63,196 nt of DNA, taken from contig RDXB01000037.1 in the NCBI GenBank assembly GCA_004292515.1, positions 1-63,196 on the forward strand, written 5' to 3'. The first letter of the stretch is position 1; the number at the start of each line of letters is the position of its first letter. The DNA is from Oscillatoriales cyanobacterium (GTDB lineage Bacteria > Cyanobacteriota > Cyanobacteriia > CACIAM-69d). Positions 34,288 to 46,037 of the stretch are shown in pieces. The notes under the pieces are model-generated. The model had not been told where the DNA came from. It did not search any database and worked only from the letters and a program-made list of their open reading frames with translations. The translations under genes and the position numbers were made by a program.

Positions 34288-35796
34288 CTAGCCACCAATG
34301 CCCAACCGACCGGCCAAGCTGGGAGTCAGTGGCAACAACGTCGCCACCATCAAAAACAGCACCAGCAGCCCCAAGGCCGCCCGCGCATCATCAGGCTCCG
34401 ACAGTTCCTCCAGGGCTGGCCGCTCCAAGTCGCGTACCAGAAACGAAATCACCAACGCCCAGTAGAGCGCCAAAGGCGTGGCAAAGGAAGCCAGGGCCAA
34501 CACCACAACCGTCCCGATCGTGGTGCGGCGAGCGGTTTTGCGGCCATAGATCGCCTGCACAATCCGCCCCCCATCCAGTTGCCCCGCCGGCATCAGGTTA
34601 ATCGCCGTAATCGCCAGACCCAACCAGCCGATCGCCACCAAGGGATGAATATCCACCACAGATTCTTGCAGCTTGGCTCCCATCACCAGCTTGGCTAGCG
34701 TGCCCACCAGAATCGATCCTTGGAAAAACTCCGAGGGAATTTGGAACTGGCTACCCGGCACTGACAGCTCCAGCCCCACCAACAGCATCAGCAGGGACAG
34801 AGCCCCACCCACCACCGGCCCCGCCAAGGCAATATCACAGAGGGCTTGGCGATTGGGCAGCAGCGACTCAAACCGGTTAAAGGCCCCAAAGGAGCCGATT
34901 TGCCACACGGGCAGGAAAAACGGCAAACTCAGCTTCACATTCAGCTTGCGGGCCATGATTTGGTGACCCACCTCATGTAGCCCCAAGACGGACAGTAAGC
35001 CCGCCGCGATCGGGAGCGCTTCCCGGTAGCGCTCGGGATTCGTGAACAAGTCAAACCCCTGGAGCAAGCCTGCGGACTCGAAACAGGTGGCAATCGTGGC
35101 CACCATCAAGCCCACTGCGAAAATGTTCTGGGCCAGTGAAGTGGGCTTGGGGTCGGCACTACTGGGCAACACCACAAAGGTGGGACGTTCCTCGGGCCCT
35201 TCCACCAGAAACAGCCGGTAGCGATCGCCCAGACGCTCTTGCAGCTTCTGGTTAAGCGCAGTGTGAATGGTGGCCGGTTCGCCTCGCAGATTGCCTTTCA
35301 GGATTGCCCCTTCCTGGTAAGGAATCGTTTCCGTAATGAAGAAGGTGTCAATGCCGAATAGACCTTGAATCGCTTTGAGATCTTCCGCTGGAATCGCCAC
35401 CGACTGTGCGGGCGCTTGACCAGGGGCGGGAGCGATCGGGATGGCCGCACCTTCGGGGGCAGCCGATTCAGCTTCGGGGCTGGCTTCCGGGTGGGGCAGC
35501 GCAGGGGCGATCGGCGGCGGCAGATCGCGGGCGGCGGCGCGCAGTCGGTTGCCCAACACAATGTAGAGACCCGTTGATAGGGCCAGCACCAGCAAGATGC
35601 CCGCCAAATTCAGATAAATACCGACTGCAAACAAGACGAAAAAAGCCAACCACGGCAGCATCAGGGCTACAGATTGCAGCCAAGCCAAAATGCCTAATCG
35701 GCCAAAGGGGCGCGCGCGGTAGAACCCCCAACCGAGAATGACAAGGGCGGCGAGGGCGATCGCACTGGTTGCCAAGGTTTCGGATGCAAGGGGCAT
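34288..35796 (-). CDS. site-2 protease family (M50), second paralogue
   Basis: 502 residues from ATG 35796. HEVGH near residue 272 and LDGGR near 406 give both M50 metal motifs. A soluble domain near 130-220 (FITETIPYQEGAILKGNL, YRLFLVEGPEERPTFVVLPS) precedes the catalytic spans, as in EGY-type proteases. It shares overall plan with the protein at 5998-7518 but clearly differs in sequence. A proline/alanine-rich stretch with GQAPAQ separates the first spans from the soluble domain. It lies downstream of psaB, separated by a terminator, and is coupled to the 97-residue gene. Confidence 0.9.
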   Translation of the reverse strand: MPLASETLATSAIALAALVILGWGFYRARPFGRLGILAWLQSVALMLPWLAFFVLFAVGIYLNLAGILLVLALSTGLYIVLGNRLRAAARDLPPPIAPALPHPEASPEAESAAPEGAAIPIAPAPGQAPAQSVAIPAEDLKAIQGLFGIDTFFITETIPYQEGAILKGNLRGEPATIHTALNQKLQERLGDRYRLFLVEGPEERPTFVVLPSSADPKPTSLAQNIFAVGLMVATIATCFESAGLLQGFDLFTNPERYREALPIAAGLLSVLGLHEVGHQIMARKLNVKLSLPFFLPVWQIGSFGAFNRFESLLPNRQALCDIALAGPVVGGALSLLMLLVGLELSVPGSQFQIPSEFFQGSILVGTLAKLVMGAKLQESVVDIHPLVAIGWLGLAITAINLMPAGQLDGGRIVQAIYGRKTARRTTIGTVVVLALASFATPLALYWALVISFLVRDLERPALEELSEPDDARAALGLLVLFLMVATLLPLTPSLAGRLGIGG

Positions 35797-35945
35797 AGCA
35801 GTTTCCGGTCTTGAACGCGAGAGACAGAGTACGCCCCATCCTATCAAACTCCCTGGTCAAACTCGCTGGCGGAGAACCGGCGGTGCGCACGACAGCGGCG
35901 ATCGCCTGGGGTGCATCTCCCCAAGACCTCCCACCAGCAGCCAAA

Positions 35946-35977
35946 GCAAAACCCCCACCAAACGGCAGGGGTTTTGC
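35946..35977 (-). terminator. intrinsic terminator of psaAB
   Basis: GCAAAACCCC and GGGGTTTTGC pair perfectly around a short loop, 31 bp after the psaB stop codon. Read on the minus strand, GTTTTGCTTTGG follows the stem. Confidence 0.8.
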
Positions 35978-36007
35978 AGATCACTCAACCGCTAGGGGCG
36001 AGGGAAG

Positions 36008-38221
36008 TTAGCCGAACTTGCTCGAGGTCGAGGCGATCAAGAAGGCCGCGTAGGTCACGAAGTAGCCAACGGTGAAGTGGGCCAAACCAACCAAGCGAGC
36101 TTGCACGATCGACAGGGCCACCGGCTTGTCCTTCCAGCGAACCAGGTTCGCCAGCGGAGTGCGCTCATGCGCCCAAACCAGGGTTTCGATCAGTTCTTGC
36201 CAGTAACCACGCCAGCTAATCAGGAACATGAAGCCCGTTGCCCAGATCAGGTGACCGAACAGGAACATCCAGCTCCAAACGGCGAGGTTATTCATGCCGT
36301 AGGGGTTGTAGCCGTTGATCAACTGCGACGAGTTCAGCCACAGGTAATCGCGGAACCAGCCCATCAGGTAGGTCGAGGACTCATTGAATTGAGCCACATT
36401 GCCTTGCCACACGCACAGGTGCTTCCAGTGCCAGTAGAAGGTGATCCAGCCGATCGTGTTCAGCATCCAGAACATGGCCAGGTAGAACGCATCCCAAGCC
36501 GAGATGTCGCAAGTACCGCCACGGCCGGGACCGTCGCAAGGGAAGCTGTAACCGAAGTCCTTCTTGTCGGGCATCAGCTTAGAGCCACGGGCATCCAACG
36601 CACCCTTGACCAAGATCAAGGTGGTGGTGTGCAGACCCAGGGCGATCGCGTGGTGCACCAAGAAGTCGCCAGGGCCGATCGTCAGGAACAAGGAGTTGGC
36701 GTTGCTGTTGATCGCTTCCAACCAACCGGGCAGCCACACATCACCGTTGTTCGGCCAAGCCGTCGCCGCCAAGCTATCGGGGTTCGACAGCAGCGTATCG
36801 AAGCCGTAGAGCAACTTACCGTGAGCCGCTTGAATCCATTGAGCGAAAACGGGTTCGATCAGGATTTGCTTCTCAGGCGTACCGAAAGCCACAACCACAT
36901 CGTTGTGAACATACAGACCCAGGGTGTGGAAACCCAGGAACAGCGAGACCCAGCTCAGGTGCGAGATGATCGCTTCTTTGTGCTGGAGCACGCGATCGAG
37001 CACGTTGTTCTTGTTCTGGGCGGGATCGTAGTCACGCACCAGGAAGATTGCACCGTGGGCAAACGCGCCGACCATGATGAAGCCAGCAATGTACTCGTGG
37101 TGAGTAAACAGCGCAGCTTGGGTCGTGAAGTCCTTCGCAATGAAAGCGTAGGGCGGCATCGAGTACATGTGCTGAGCCACCAACGAGGTCACAACACCCA
37201 GCGAAGCCAGGGCCAGAGCCAGTTGGAAGTGCAGCGAGTTGTTCAGCGTATCAAACAAACCCTTGTGACCAGCACCCAGCTTGCCCGAGGGCGGCTTGTG
37301 CGCTTCCAGGATTTCCTTGATGCTGTGACCGATCCCAAAATTGGTGCGGTACATATGACCGGCGACGATGAACAACACCGCGATCGCCAGGTGGTGGTGA
37401 GCCATATCGGTCAACCACAGGGATTCTGTCTGGGGATGGAAACCACCCAAGAAGGTCAGAATCGCCGTACCCGCACCTTGGGCCGTCCCAAAAATGTGGC
37501 CAGCCGTGTCGGGGTTCTCAGCGTAAACACCCCAGTTGCCGGTGAAGAAAGGAGCCAAACCAGCCGGGTGAGGAGCCACCGACAGGAAGTTGTCCCAACC
37601 CACATGCACACCGCGCGATTCGGGAATCGCCACGTGCACCAAGTGACCCGTCCAAGCCAGCGAAGAAACACCGAACAGACCAGCCAAGTGGTGGTTCAGG
37701 CGCGATTCGGCGTTCTTAAACCAAGAGAGACTGGGGCGGAACTTGGGTTGCAGGTGCAGCCAGCCAGCGAACAGCATCAGCGCTGCCAACACCAGCAGGA
37801 ACACAGCACCTTGGTACAGGTCGCCAACGGTGCGCATCCCGATCGTGTACCACCAGTGATACACACCTGAGAACGCAATGTTCACAGGGCCCGAAGCACC
37901 CGCTTGGGTAAACGCATCAACGGCGGCTTGGCCGAAGTGCGGATCCCAAATCGCGTGGGCGATCGGACGCACGTTCAGGGGGTCTTTCGTCCACTGCTCA
38001 AAGTTGCCTTGCCAGGCCACATGGAACAGGTTGCCCGAAGTCCACAGGAAGATGATTGCCAGGTGACCGAAGTGCGAGGCGAAAATCTTTTGATAAAGAT
38101 TTTCTTCCGTCATGCCGTCGTGGCTTTCAAAATCGTGGGCTGTGGCAATCCCGTACCAGATCCGCCGCGTCGTGGGATCGGCGGCGAGATCCTGGCTAAA
38201 TTTGGGGAATTTGGTTGCCAT
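36008..38221 (-). CDS. psaB: photosystem I core protein PsaB
   Basis: 737 residues. Signature [20 protein letters not shown] holds the two cysteines that bind half of the F_X iron-sulfur cluster. Eleven membrane helices with many chlorophyll histidines follow the family pattern ([32 protein letters not shown]). With PsaA it forms the photosystem I reaction-centre heterodimer in the thylakoid. It follows psaA by 78 bp, with AGGAC as ribosome site, and ends in a strong terminator. Codon use is very even, which leaves a long meaningless frame on the other strand. Confidence 0.99.
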   Translation of the reverse strand: MATKFPKFSQDLAADPTTRRIWYGIATAHDFESHDGMTEENLYQKIFASHFGHLAIIFLWTSGNLFHVAWQGNFEQWTKDPLNVRPIAHAIWDPHFGQAAVDAFTQAGASGPVNIAFSGVYHWWYTIGMRTVGDLYQGAVFLLVLAALMLFAGWLHLQPKFRPSLSWFKNAESRLNHHLAGLFGVSSLAWTGHLVHVAIPESRGVHVGWDNFLSVAPHPAGLAPFFTGNWGVYAENPDTAGHIFGTAQGAGTAILTFLGGFHPQTESLWLTDMAHHHLAIAVLFIVAGHMYRTNFGIGHSIKEILEAHKPPSGKLGAGHKGLFDTLNNSLHFQLALALASLGVVTSLVAQHMYSMPPYAFIAKDFTTQAALFTHHEYIAGFIMVGAFAHGAIFLVRDYDPAQNKNNVLDRVLQHKEAIISHLSWVSLFLGFHTLGLYVHNDVVVAFGTPEKQILIEPVFAQWIQAAHGKLLYGFDTLLSNPDSLAATAWPNNGDVWLPGWLEAINSNANSLFLTIGPGDFLVHHAIALGLHTTTLILVKGALDARGSKLMPDKKDFGYSFPCDGPGRGGTCDISAWDAFYLAMFWMLNTIGWITFYWHWKHLCVWQGNVAQFNESSTYLMGWFRDYLWLNSSQLINGYNPYGMNNLAVWSWMFLFGHLIWATGFMFLISWRGYWQELIETLVWAHERTPLANLVRWKDKPVALSIVQARLVGLAHFTVGYFVTYAAFLIASTSSKFG

Positions 38222-38299
38222 AAGTCCTGTTTTTGTCTTAATCCTCGTTGCCGAGGTCGGAAGACGACCTCAGATGCAATCCGGGGCTAAAGGGATTAG

Positions 38300-40558
38300 C
38301 TAGCCGCTGACCGCAATGATGCGAGCCAGGAAGAATGACCAAGTGGTCACAATGCCGCCAAGTAGGTAGTGAGCAACACCCACTGCACGACCCTGAGTGA
38401 TGCTCAGAGCGCGAGGTTGGATTGCCGGAGCCACCTTCAGCTTGTTGTGGGCCCACACGATCGATTCAATCAGTTCTTGCCAGTAGCCGCGACCGCTGAA
38501 CAGGAACATCAAGCTGAACGCCCACACAAAGTGAGCACCCAGGAACAGCAGACCATAGGCCGACAGAGCCGAACCGTAGGACGTGATCACCTGCGATGCT
38601 TGGGCCCACAGGAAGTCACGCAGCCAACCGTTGATGGTGATAGCGCTCTGGGCGAAGTTACCCGCCGTGATGTGCGCGACCGACCCATCGGGGTTGACCG
38701 TGCCCCACACGTCCGACTGCATCTTCCACGAGAAGTGGAAAATCACGATCGACAGGGAGTTGTACATCCAGAACAGGCCGAGGAACACGTGATCCCAACC
38801 CGAAACTTGGCAAGTGCCACCACGGCCGGGGCCGTCGCAGGGGAACCGGAAGCCGAGATTAGCCTTATCGGGGACCAAACGCGACGAACGCGCATACAGC
38901 ACACCCTTCAGGAGGATCAACACCGTCACGTGAATCGTGAAAGCGTGGATGTGGTGAACCATGAAGTCAGCCGTGCCCAGGGCGATCGGCATCATGGCCA
39001 CTTTGCCACCCACCGCCACGACACCGCCGCCAAAAGCATGGCTAACGATTTCGAGGGCATTGGGAGCGGTGTTACCGGGAGCCAGAGCGTGCAGGTTTTG
39101 CACCCATTGGGCAAATACTGGCTGCAGTTGGATACCCGTATCCGAGAACATATCTTGGGGACGACCCAAGGCACGCATCGTGTCGTTGTGGATGTAGAGA
39201 CCGAAGCTGTGGAAGCCCAGGAAAATACAGACCCAGTTCAGGTGCGAGATGATCGCATCGCGGTGACGAATCACGCGATCGAGCAGGTTGTCCACGTTCT
39301 TCGCCGGATCGTAGTCACGAACCATGAAGATCGCAGCGTGAGCGCCAGCACCCACAATGCAGAACGCGCCAATCCACATGTGGTGGGTGAACAGCGAGAT
39401 CTGCGTCGGGTAATCCGTCGCAATGTAGGGGTAGGGCGGCATCGCGTACATATGGTGCGCGATCACAATCGTCAACGAACCCAGCAAAGCCAAGTTCAGG
39501 GACAATTGGGCGTGCCAAGAGGTGGTCAGGATTTCATAGAGACCCTTATGACCTTGCCCAGTGTAGGGACCCTTGTGGGCTTCCAGAATTTCCTTCATGG
39601 AATGACCAATGCCCCAGTTCGTGCGGTACATGTGACCAGCCACGATGAAGAGCACAGCCAAAGCCAGGTGGTGGTGAGCCGTATCCGACAGCCACAGACC
39701 GCCAGTGACGGGGTTTAGACCGCCCTTGAAGGTGAGGAAATCGGCGTAAGCGCCCCAGTTGAGCGTGAAGAAGGGGGTCAGACCCTGAGCAAAGCTCGGG
39801 TAGATCTCCGCCATCAGATCCTTATTGAGGATGAATTCGTGGGGCAGCGGAATATCCTTCAGCGCCACACCCGAATCCAGTAGTTGGTTGATGGGTAGTG
39901 CGACGTGAATTTGGTGACCGGCCCAGCTCAGGCAGCCCAGACCCAGCAAACCTGCCAGGTGGTGGTTCATCATCGATTCGACGTTTTGGAACCATTCCAG
40001 TTTGGGTGCTGCCTTGTGGTAGTGGAACCAGCCAGCAAACAACATCAGAGCAGCCATCACCAGCCCACCGATCGCGGTCACATAGAGTTGATCGCCATTG
40101 GTGAAACCGGCGGCCCGCCACATTTGGAAGAGACCGGAGGTGATTTGAATACCGTGGAATCCACCGCCCACGTCGCCGTTGAGGATTTCTTGACCGACGA
40201 TCGGCCAAACCACTTGAGCGCTGGGTTTGATATGAGTCGGATCGCTCAACCAGCCTTCGTAGTTCGAGAAGCGTGCACCGTGGAAGTACATGCCGCTTAA
40301 CCAAACGAAGACCACGGCCAAGTGACCGAAGTGAGCGCTAAAAATTTTGCGCGAAACGTCTTCTAAGTCGCTGGTATGACTATCAAAATCGTGAGCGTCG
40401 GCGTGGAGGTTCCAGATCCAAGTCGTCGTCTTGGGACCCCGAGCCAAGGTGCGGTCAAAGTGACCCGGCTTGCCCCACTTCTCGAAAGAAGTCGGAACCG
40501 GGTTCTTGTCAACCGAAACCTTGACTTTTGCCTCTCGCTCTGGAGGGCTAATCGTCAT
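38300..40558 (-). CDS. psaA: photosystem I core protein PsaA
   Basis: 752 residues. [20 protein letters not shown] supplies its half of the F_X cluster. The N-terminus ([20 protein letters not shown]) and [20 protein letters not shown] are typical. Eleven membrane helices bind the P700 pair, antenna chlorophylls and phylloquinone. It heads the psaA-psaB operon. GAGGAGAA lies just before the ATG; the leader is about 200 nt if the TATAAT at 40767-40772 is used. Confidence 0.99.
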   Translation of the reverse strand: MTISPPEREAKVKVSVDKNPVPTSFEKWGKPGHFDRTLARGPKTTTWIWNLHADAHDFDSHTSDLEDVSRKIFSAHFGHLAVVFVWLSGMYFHGARFSNYEGWLSDPTHIKPSAQVVWPIVGQEILNGDVGGGFHGIQITSGLFQMWRAAGFTNGDQLYVTAIGGLVMAALMLFAGWFHYHKAAPKLEWFQNVESMMNHHLAGLLGLGCLSWAGHQIHVALPINQLLDSGVALKDIPLPHEFILNKDLMAEIYPSFAQGLTPFFTLNWGAYADFLTFKGGLNPVTGGLWLSDTAHHHLALAVLFIVAGHMYRTNWGIGHSMKEILEAHKGPYTGQGHKGLYEILTTSWHAQLSLNLALLGSLTIVIAHHMYAMPPYPYIATDYPTQISLFTHHMWIGAFCIVGAGAHAAIFMVRDYDPAKNVDNLLDRVIRHRDAIISHLNWVCIFLGFHSFGLYIHNDTMRALGRPQDMFSDTGIQLQPVFAQWVQNLHALAPGNTAPNALEIVSHAFGGGVVAVGGKVAMMPIALGTADFMVHHIHAFTIHVTVLILLKGVLYARSSRLVPDKANLGFRFPCDGPGRGGTCQVSGWDHVFLGLFWMYNSLSIVIFHFSWKMQSDVWGTVNPDGSVAHITAGNFAQSAITINGWLRDFLWAQASQVITSYGSALSAYGLLFLGAHFVWAFSLMFLFSGRGYWQELIESIVWAHNKLKVAPAIQPRALSITQGRAVGVAHYLLGGIVTTWSFFLARIIAVSG

Positions 40559-40766
40559 CGAGATTCTCCTCTCTCAAGACAGGAAACGAGGACTATCCAC
40601 CCGGCTGGCCTTCGCAGCGCCCCAAACGGGGGGGTACAGCGGGTAAGTGATGGTGGCGATCAAGGCTTGGGTAGCGGGGATCGGAGCACGCATCACAGCC
40701 AGATTGTCTGGAATTCCCGTCGCATCTAGCTCGCGGTGAACGACCGGGGTGGCTTCTCTCTTGAAG

Positions 40767-40772
40767 ATTATA
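40767..40772 (-). promoter_or_regulatory. -10 element of a candidate psaA promoter
   Basis: Read on the minus strand, CCACGTCTATAATCTTCAAG has a perfect TATAAT about 210 bases upstream of the psaA ATG. No good -35 stands 17 bases before it, which would fit an activated, light-regulated promoter. Long psaA leaders are known in cyanobacteria. Confidence 0.5.
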
Positions 40773-41066
40773 GACGTGGCCTTTGAATGGACTGGGGCGG
40801 GTTAACAATATTTCAAAATCCGTAAAGCCCGGTGGGATGCGGCATTTGGGCATTTTCATTTGGCAGCAAGATCCAGAAAGTTAGGTTTATAAAATTTGCA
40901 AACCTTTTTATTAAGAATTACAAAGAATCTGAGTCTGGTTTTCTGATTCTTTGTGCTGAAAGCGGCAAACAGCGGCGGGGCCGTGCTTCTCGGATACACT
41001 GGACTCGATTTCAGATTGGCTTTAGATCGGGCTTTGTAGGGTTATTCGGCTATTAGAGGTGGCGAT

Positions 41067-42887
41067 ATGGGCTGGCTGGGGATGCTGGGTCGGAGGCTGC
41101 GAGGGGCGATCGCCTGGGGTGGGGTGGTGTTGCTGTGGGGATCGCTGGTGGCGATCGCGGGCTGTGCCAAGGAACCGGTTTCGCTAACGACGGTGGCTAC
41201 TGCCAAGCCCAGTCCTGGCAAATTGGTGGGGGCGATCGCGGAGGTTGCGCCCCCGGTGCTAGTACAGCGCCTGAATCGGGATCTTGATCGCTACCAGCCG
41301 CAGGTGGAAATCATTGCGCCTCGACCCGATGAGCTGGTGACCCAGACTGAGGTGATGGTGCAGTTGCGGGTGCGCGATTTGCCCCTATTTAAGGATGAGG
41401 GGTTGGCGGCGGGCCCCCACGTGACGGTGATGCTGGACGATCGCCCGGTGGCTGAGGTGTTTGACGAGAACGAGGCGATCGACCTCAAAGACCTTACGCC
41501 CGGAACCCACACCATCCGCGCCTTTGCCGAACGTCCCTGGCATGAGAGCTTCAAAAATGACGGAGCCTTTGCCCAAAGTACGTTTCATGTGTTTGCCAAA
41601 ACGCGCGATCGCGCCCCCGATCTCAACCAACCGCTGTTGACCTATAACCAGCCGATGGGGACGGTGGGAACGGAGCCGGTGTTGCTGGACTTCTATTTAA
41701 CGAATGCGCCGCTGCACCTGCTGGCCCGTGAGCGGGATGATGACGAGATTCGGGACTGGAAAATTCGCGCCACGATTAATGGTGATAGCTTCGTGCTGGA
41801 TGATTGGCAGTCGATCTATTTAAAAGGATTCCGACGGGGCACCAATTGGGTGAAGTTGGAGTTGATTGACGATCGCGGCGAGCCGATCGCTAATGCATTC
41901 AACGAGTCGGTGGCGCTGGTGGAGTTTGACCCCAAACAGTCCAGCACGATCGATCGCCTAATTAAAGGAGATCTGTCGGAAGCCGAAGCCCAGGCGATGA
42001 TCGACCCGAACTATGAGCTGCCGGTGTTGGAACCGGAACCAACTCCAGAGCCGACTCCAGAACCGACTCCAGAGCCGACTCCAGAACCAGTTGAACCAAT
42101 CGCCCCGGAACCTACGACCACAACAACGGAAGCAACCCCAGCAGCCGCTGTGGAGTTACCGACGGAGCCGGAAACCGAAGCTGAACCGATCGCTGAACCC
42201 GCTGCCAGTGGAGAGGATGAGGCGATCTCACCCGCTGAAATCAACGGGGCGGTCAACCCGTCTAGCCCAGCCACCACTAGCGAATCCATTGAGGCTCCGG
42301 TGGCAACGGAGGCATCGACCGAAGATCCAGCAAGTGATCAGCCAGTAACCGAAGAGCCAGTGAGTGATCAGCCAGCAAGTGATCCGCGAGAAGAGACTCA
42401 GGATGCGCCCATTGAGCTGACCACTGAGCCTCTAGCCAGTGAGCCTCTAGCCAGTGAGCCTCTAGCCAGTGAGCAGGCCAGCGACTTGCCAGAGCCGATC
42501 ACTAGCCCGGAGACAGCCCCCGCCGTTGAGCCAGAGCCGGTGGACGAGCCGGAGTCGGTGGAGGAAACCGGGCCAGTCGCTAGCCCGAAACCTGCCCCCG
42601 CTCCGGTAGAACCGGCGATCGAACCGGAGCCAGTGACCGCGCCAGTGACCGCGCCAGCCGCGATCGAACAGCCGATCGCACCAGCAGCGGCCTCCGTTTT
42701 GGAACCAGCGATCGAACCAGCCTCGGAACCGAGCGCCGCCGTAGAACCGGCCCAACCTACGAAAAAACCCCTGAGCGGGGCACGGAAGCAAGTTTTGAGG
42801 TGGTTGAAACAAGCACAGCAAAGCTTGCCCGATGATTTGAACTTGCCCTTTGACATCAAGCAAGTGCCGCTTCCGTCAGGGGATTGA
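41067..42887 (+). CDS. lipoprotein with a long Pro/Glu repeat tail, divergent from psaAB
   Basis: 606 residues. The signal sequence ends in a lipobox, VAIAGC (cysteine near 33), so it is probably lipid-anchored. Residues about 70-310 form a folded part (VEIIAPRPDELVTQTEVMVQ, GPHVTVMLDDRPVAEV, GTHTIRAFAERPWHESFKN). That pattern looks like immunoglobulin-like or carbohydrate-binding sheets and occurs in other cyanobacterial proteins I recall. From about 320 the tail is low complexity, with PTPEP repeats (42034-42084) and three TEPLASEPLASEP units (42418-42475), and alternating acidic and proline residues. It closes with a small folded end (ARKQVLRWLKQAQQSLPDDL). Function unknown. Confidence 0.75.
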   Translation: MGWLGMLGRRLRGAIAWGGVVLLWGSLVAIAGCAKEPVSLTTVATAKPSPGKLVGAIAEVAPPVLVQRLNRDLDRYQPQVEIIAPRPDELVTQTEVMVQLRVRDLPLFKDEGLAAGPHVTVMLDDRPVAEVFDENEAIDLKDLTPGTHTIRAFAERPWHESFKNDGAFAQSTFHVFAKTRDRAPDLNQPLLTYNQPMGTVGTEPVLLDFYLTNAPLHLLARERDDDEIRDWKIRATINGDSFVLDDWQSIYLKGFRRGTNWVKLELIDDRGEPIANAFNESVALVEFDPKQSSTIDRLIKGDLSEAEAQAMIDPNYELPVLEPEPTPEPTPEPTPEPTPEPVEPIAPEPTTTTTEATPAAAVELPTEPETEAEPIAEPAASGEDEAISPAEINGAVNPSSPATTSESIEAPVATEASTEDPASDQPVTEEPVSDQPASDPREETQDAPIELTTEPLASEPLASEPLASEQASDLPEPITSPETAPAVEPEPVDEPESVEETGPVASPKPAPAPVEPAIEPEPVTAPVTAPAAIEQPIAPAAASVLEPAIEPASEPSAAVEPAQPTKKPLSGARKQVLRWLKQAQQSLPDDLNLPFDIKQVPLPSGD

Positions 42888-42920
42888 GGTGATTTCGCCG
42901 TTGACCAGCGGCTGAAAGTA

Positions 42921-43023
42921 GGGCATTGCCTGTGAGGTAATGATTTTTGGCGAAAAATTGCTGGTGTGGCAGGGCTTTCGCCCATCCATCATTACTCAAT
43001 GACGGTCAATGACGGCACTACCC
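42921..43023. mobile_element. 103-bp MITE with GGCACTACCC end (copy B)
   Basis: It starts GGGCATTGCC (two mismatches to the GGGTAGTGCC end of copy A) and ends GGCACTACCC (43014-43023). The interior matches copy A (21345-21437) over most of its length; TCAATGACGG is doubled here (42997-43016 region), explaining the extra 10 bp. It lies 33 bp after the lipoprotein stop codon and shows no target duplication. Confidence 0.78.
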
Positions 43024-43040
43024 GGTCATGGTTTGGTGGC

Positions 43041-43089
43041 GATCGACAGGGGGGGATCGACGGGGGGCGATCGACGGGGGGCGATCGAG
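43041..43089. repeat. GATCGACGGGGGGC tandem repeat
   Basis: Three units of GATCGACGGGGGGC-like sequence, each with a G6-G7 run and a HIP1 core, stand between the MITE and gyrA. The G-runs could form a local four-stranded structure on the plus strand; this is inference only. Confidence 0.7.
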
Positions 43090-43356
43090 CCGCGTGATAG
43101 AATGAGGTGCTGCAAGCTCAATGTTGGCGGCAATTTGGCCCGGTCGTCACCCCCCCCGTTGACCCCGGCAATGCGCCCCCAGTTCCGGGCGATCGCCCCC
43201 CGTGATGTTTCCTAAATCCACCAGTCGTTGATGCGTAGTTGACCCCCAAGGGAAGCCGGGCCGATCGCCCATTGAGTCTTTCGCTTGGGGTCATGTCGTT
43301 TTTAGGCACTGGTTTTTAGGCCATAAATTTTCAGGCACGTTCTGCACCCGAATCTT

Positions 43357-46020
43357 ATGAGTACCGCCGACAACCGGATTATCATGACCGACCTACGCCA
43401 GGAGATGTCGCGATCGTACCTGGAATACGCCATGAGCGTGATTGTGGGGCGGGCGCTGCCGGATGCCCGCGACGGTCTGAAGCCGGTACACCGCCGGATT
43501 CTCTACGCCATGCATGAGCTGGGGTTGGCGGCCGATCGCCCCTTCCGCAAGTGCGCCCGGGTGGTGGGGGAAGTGCTGGGGAAATATCACCCCCACGGCG
43601 ACACGGCGGTCTATGACGCGCTGGTGCGGATGGCTCAGGATTTTTCGATGCGCCACCCGCTGATCAATGGTCACGGGAACTTTGGCTCGATCGACAACGA
43701 CCCACCCGCCGCCATGCGGTACACGGAATGTCGGCTGCAAGCCCTCACCAGTGAGTCACTGCTGCAAGATATTGAGTCGGAAACCGTTGATTTCATCGAC
43801 AACTTCGACGGCTCCCAGCAAGAACCGACGGTGATGCCGGCCCGGTTGCCGCAGTTGTTGCTGAATGGTTCCTCGGGAATTGCGGTGGGGATGGCTACCA
43901 ATATTCCACCCCACAATCTGGGTGAGTTGGTCGATGGGCTGTGCGCGCTGATCCATGCCCCTGAAATTACCAATCAGGAGTTGATGCGCTGGATTCCGGG
44001 GCCAGACTTCCCGACGGGGGCGCAGATTTTTGGTACGTCGGGGATTCGGGAGGCGTATCTAACCGGGCGTGGCTCGATTACGATGCGCGGCGTGGCGAGT
44101 GTGGAGACGATCGAACGGCGCGGCGCACCCGATCGCGAGGCAATCATCATCACGGAACTGCCCTACCAAACCAACAAGGCAGCGCTGATTGAGCGGATCG
44201 CCGAGCTGGTCAACGACAAGAAACTAGAGGGGATTTCCGACATTCGGGACGAGAGCGATCGCGACGGGATGCGAATCGTGATTGAGCTGAAACGGGATGC
44301 GCGCGCCCAAGTGGTGCTGAACAATCTCTACAAGCACACGCCGATTCAAGCGAACTTTGGCGCGAATATGTTGGCGCTGGTGAACGGTGAGCCGCGCACC
44401 CTGACCCTGAAGGAATTTTTGCAGGTCTTTTTGGATTTCCGGGTGGAGGCGATCGAACGGCGCACCCGCTACGAACTGCGAAAAGCAGAAGAGCGCGACC
44501 ACATCCTGCAAGGCTACTTAATTGCGATGGGCAACCTGGATGCGATCATTGCTCTGATTCGCAGCGCTGCCGACACGCCCACCGCCAAGCAAGGGCTGAT
44601 CAGCGATTACAGCCTGTCGGAAGCCCAGTCCGATGCAATTTTGCAAATGCAATTGCGGCGGCTGACGGCTCTCGAAGCAGACAAAATTGACCAAGAACAC
44701 CAGGAATTACAAACTAAGATTGCTGACCTGCAAGATATCTTGGCTCGGCGCGATCGAGTGCTGACAATTATTGAAGAAGAAGTCAGTAATCTGAAAGCAC
44801 GCTTTGCCACACCGCGCCGCACCACGATTTCCCGCGACAGTGCCCAACTGGAAGAAATTGACCTGATCGCCAACGATCGCGCCACGATCGTGATTACGGA
44901 GCAGGGCTATATCAAACGAATGCCCGTCAGCACCTTTGAGACCCAAAACCGGGCCACGCGGGGCAAAACCGGCGCGAAGATGAAGGACGACGACGAGGTG
45001 CAGCATTTTCTCACTTGCTGCGATCGCGATCGGGTCTTGTTCTTCAGCGATCGGGGCGTGGTCTATGCCCTCAGCGCTTACCAAATTCCCGCCAGCTCCC
45101 GCGCGGCCCGGGGCACGGCGATCGTCCAGTTGCTGCCAATTCCCCACGACGAAAAAATCACCTCGGTGATCGCCGTGTCGGAATTCTCGGAAGACCTCTA
45201 CCTGGTGATGTTGACCCAACAGGGCTACATCAAAAAAACCGTGCTCTCAGCCTTTGGCAATATCCGCGCCAACGGGCTGATTGCGATCTCCCTAGAAGAG
45301 CGCGACCAACTGCGGTGGGTACGCCTGACCCGTGATGAAGACAGCATTTTGATCGGCTCGCGATCAGGCATGGCGATTCACTTCCGGGCCGACCGCAACC
45401 AACTGCGACCCCTGGGGCGGACGGCGCGCGGCGTGCGGGCCATGAGCCTCAAACAAGGGGACGAGCTGGTGGCGATCGACATTTTACCGGCGGCGATCGT
45501 CTCCCTGGTGGGCCAAGCCAGCGACGAAGGAACCGAAGACAATGAGCCGATCGAAGAGCCGATCGAAGAACCCACCGATGAGCTGCTCGATGAAGCCACC
45601 GAAACCAGCAGCCCCGGCCCCTGGGTCTTGGTAATTACGGCGCGGGGCTACGGCAAGCGCGTCCCCGTGGAGCAATTCAAGCTCTACAACCGGGCGACCA
45701 AGGGCAAAATCGCCACCAAGTTCAAGTCGGCCAAGGGGATTGATGATTCCCTGGCTGGGCTGTTGGTGGTGAACGATGCTGACGAAATTACGATCGCCAC
45801 CAAGCGCGCCACCATTGTGCGGCAGTCGGTGAACGCGATTCCGATTCAGTCGCGGGGGGCTACGGGCGTGATGGTGCAGCGGATTGTGGGTGACACGATC
45901 GCCGCCGTGGCCCTCGTGCCGCCGGAGGATACCAGCGAAGACAGTCTCGATCGGCCCGATGGCGCTGACCTGTCTGAGGACGTACCGGACATCATCGACG
46001 CAGGAGCCGAGCAGAACTAG
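43357..46020 (+). CDS. gyrA: DNA gyrase subunit A
   Basis: 887 residues. The breakage-reunion domain has [20 protein letters not shown], the KYHPHGD motif and the catalytic tyrosine in AAMRYTE. The C-terminal propeller has a GyrA-box-like [12 protein letters not shown]. The subunit cuts and rejoins DNA while GyrB supplies ATP-driven supercoiling. An acidic insertion at about residues 724-750 ([18 protein letters not shown]) splits two propeller blades and is not part of the standard fold. gyrB is not in the window. Confidence 0.97.
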   Translation: MSTADNRIIMTDLRQEMSRSYLEYAMSVIVGRALPDARDGLKPVHRRILYAMHELGLAADRPFRKCARVVGEVLGKYHPHGDTAVYDALVRMAQDFSMRHPLINGHGNFGSIDNDPPAAMRYTECRLQALTSESLLQDIESETVDFIDNFDGSQQEPTVMPARLPQLLLNGSSGIAVGMATNIPPHNLGELVDGLCALIHAPEITNQELMRWIPGPDFPTGAQIFGTSGIREAYLTGRGSITMRGVASVETIERRGAPDREAIIITELPYQTNKAALIERIAELVNDKKLEGISDIRDESDRDGMRIVIELKRDARAQVVLNNLYKHTPIQANFGANMLALVNGEPRTLTLKEFLQVFLDFRVEAIERRTRYELRKAEERDHILQGYLIAMGNLDAIIALIRSAADTPTAKQGLISDYSLSEAQSDAILQMQLRRLTALEADKIDQEHQELQTKIADLQDILARRDRVLTIIEEEVSNLKARFATPRRTTISRDSAQLEEIDLIANDRATIVITEQGYIKRMPVSTFETQNRATRGKTGAKMKDDDEVQHFLTCCDRDRVLFFSDRGVVYALSAYQIPASSRAARGTAIVQLLPIPHDEKITSVIAVSEFSEDLYLVMLTQQGYIKKTVLSAFGNIRANGLIAISLEERDQLRWVRLTRDEDSILIGSRSGMAIHFRADRNQLRPLGRTARGVRAMSLKQGDELVAIDILPAAIVSLVGQASDEGTEDNEPIEEPIEEPTDELLDEATETSSPGPWVLVITARGYGKRVPVEQFKLYNRATKGKIATKFKSAKGIDDSLAGLLVVNDADEITIATKRATIVRQSVNAIPIQSRGATGVMVQRIVGDTIAAVALVPPEDTSEDSLDRPDGADLSEDVPDIIDAGAEQN

Positions 46021-46037
46021 CTGGTTGGGTCTAATGG

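Noticed and set aside
36077-37870. 597-codon open frame antisense to psaB
   Set aside because: It lies wholly within psaB on the opposite strand and arises from its regular codon use; the product has no recognisable domain and no ribosome site.
38369-39718. 449-codon open frame antisense to psaA
   Set aside because: Same cause as above; psaA is certain.
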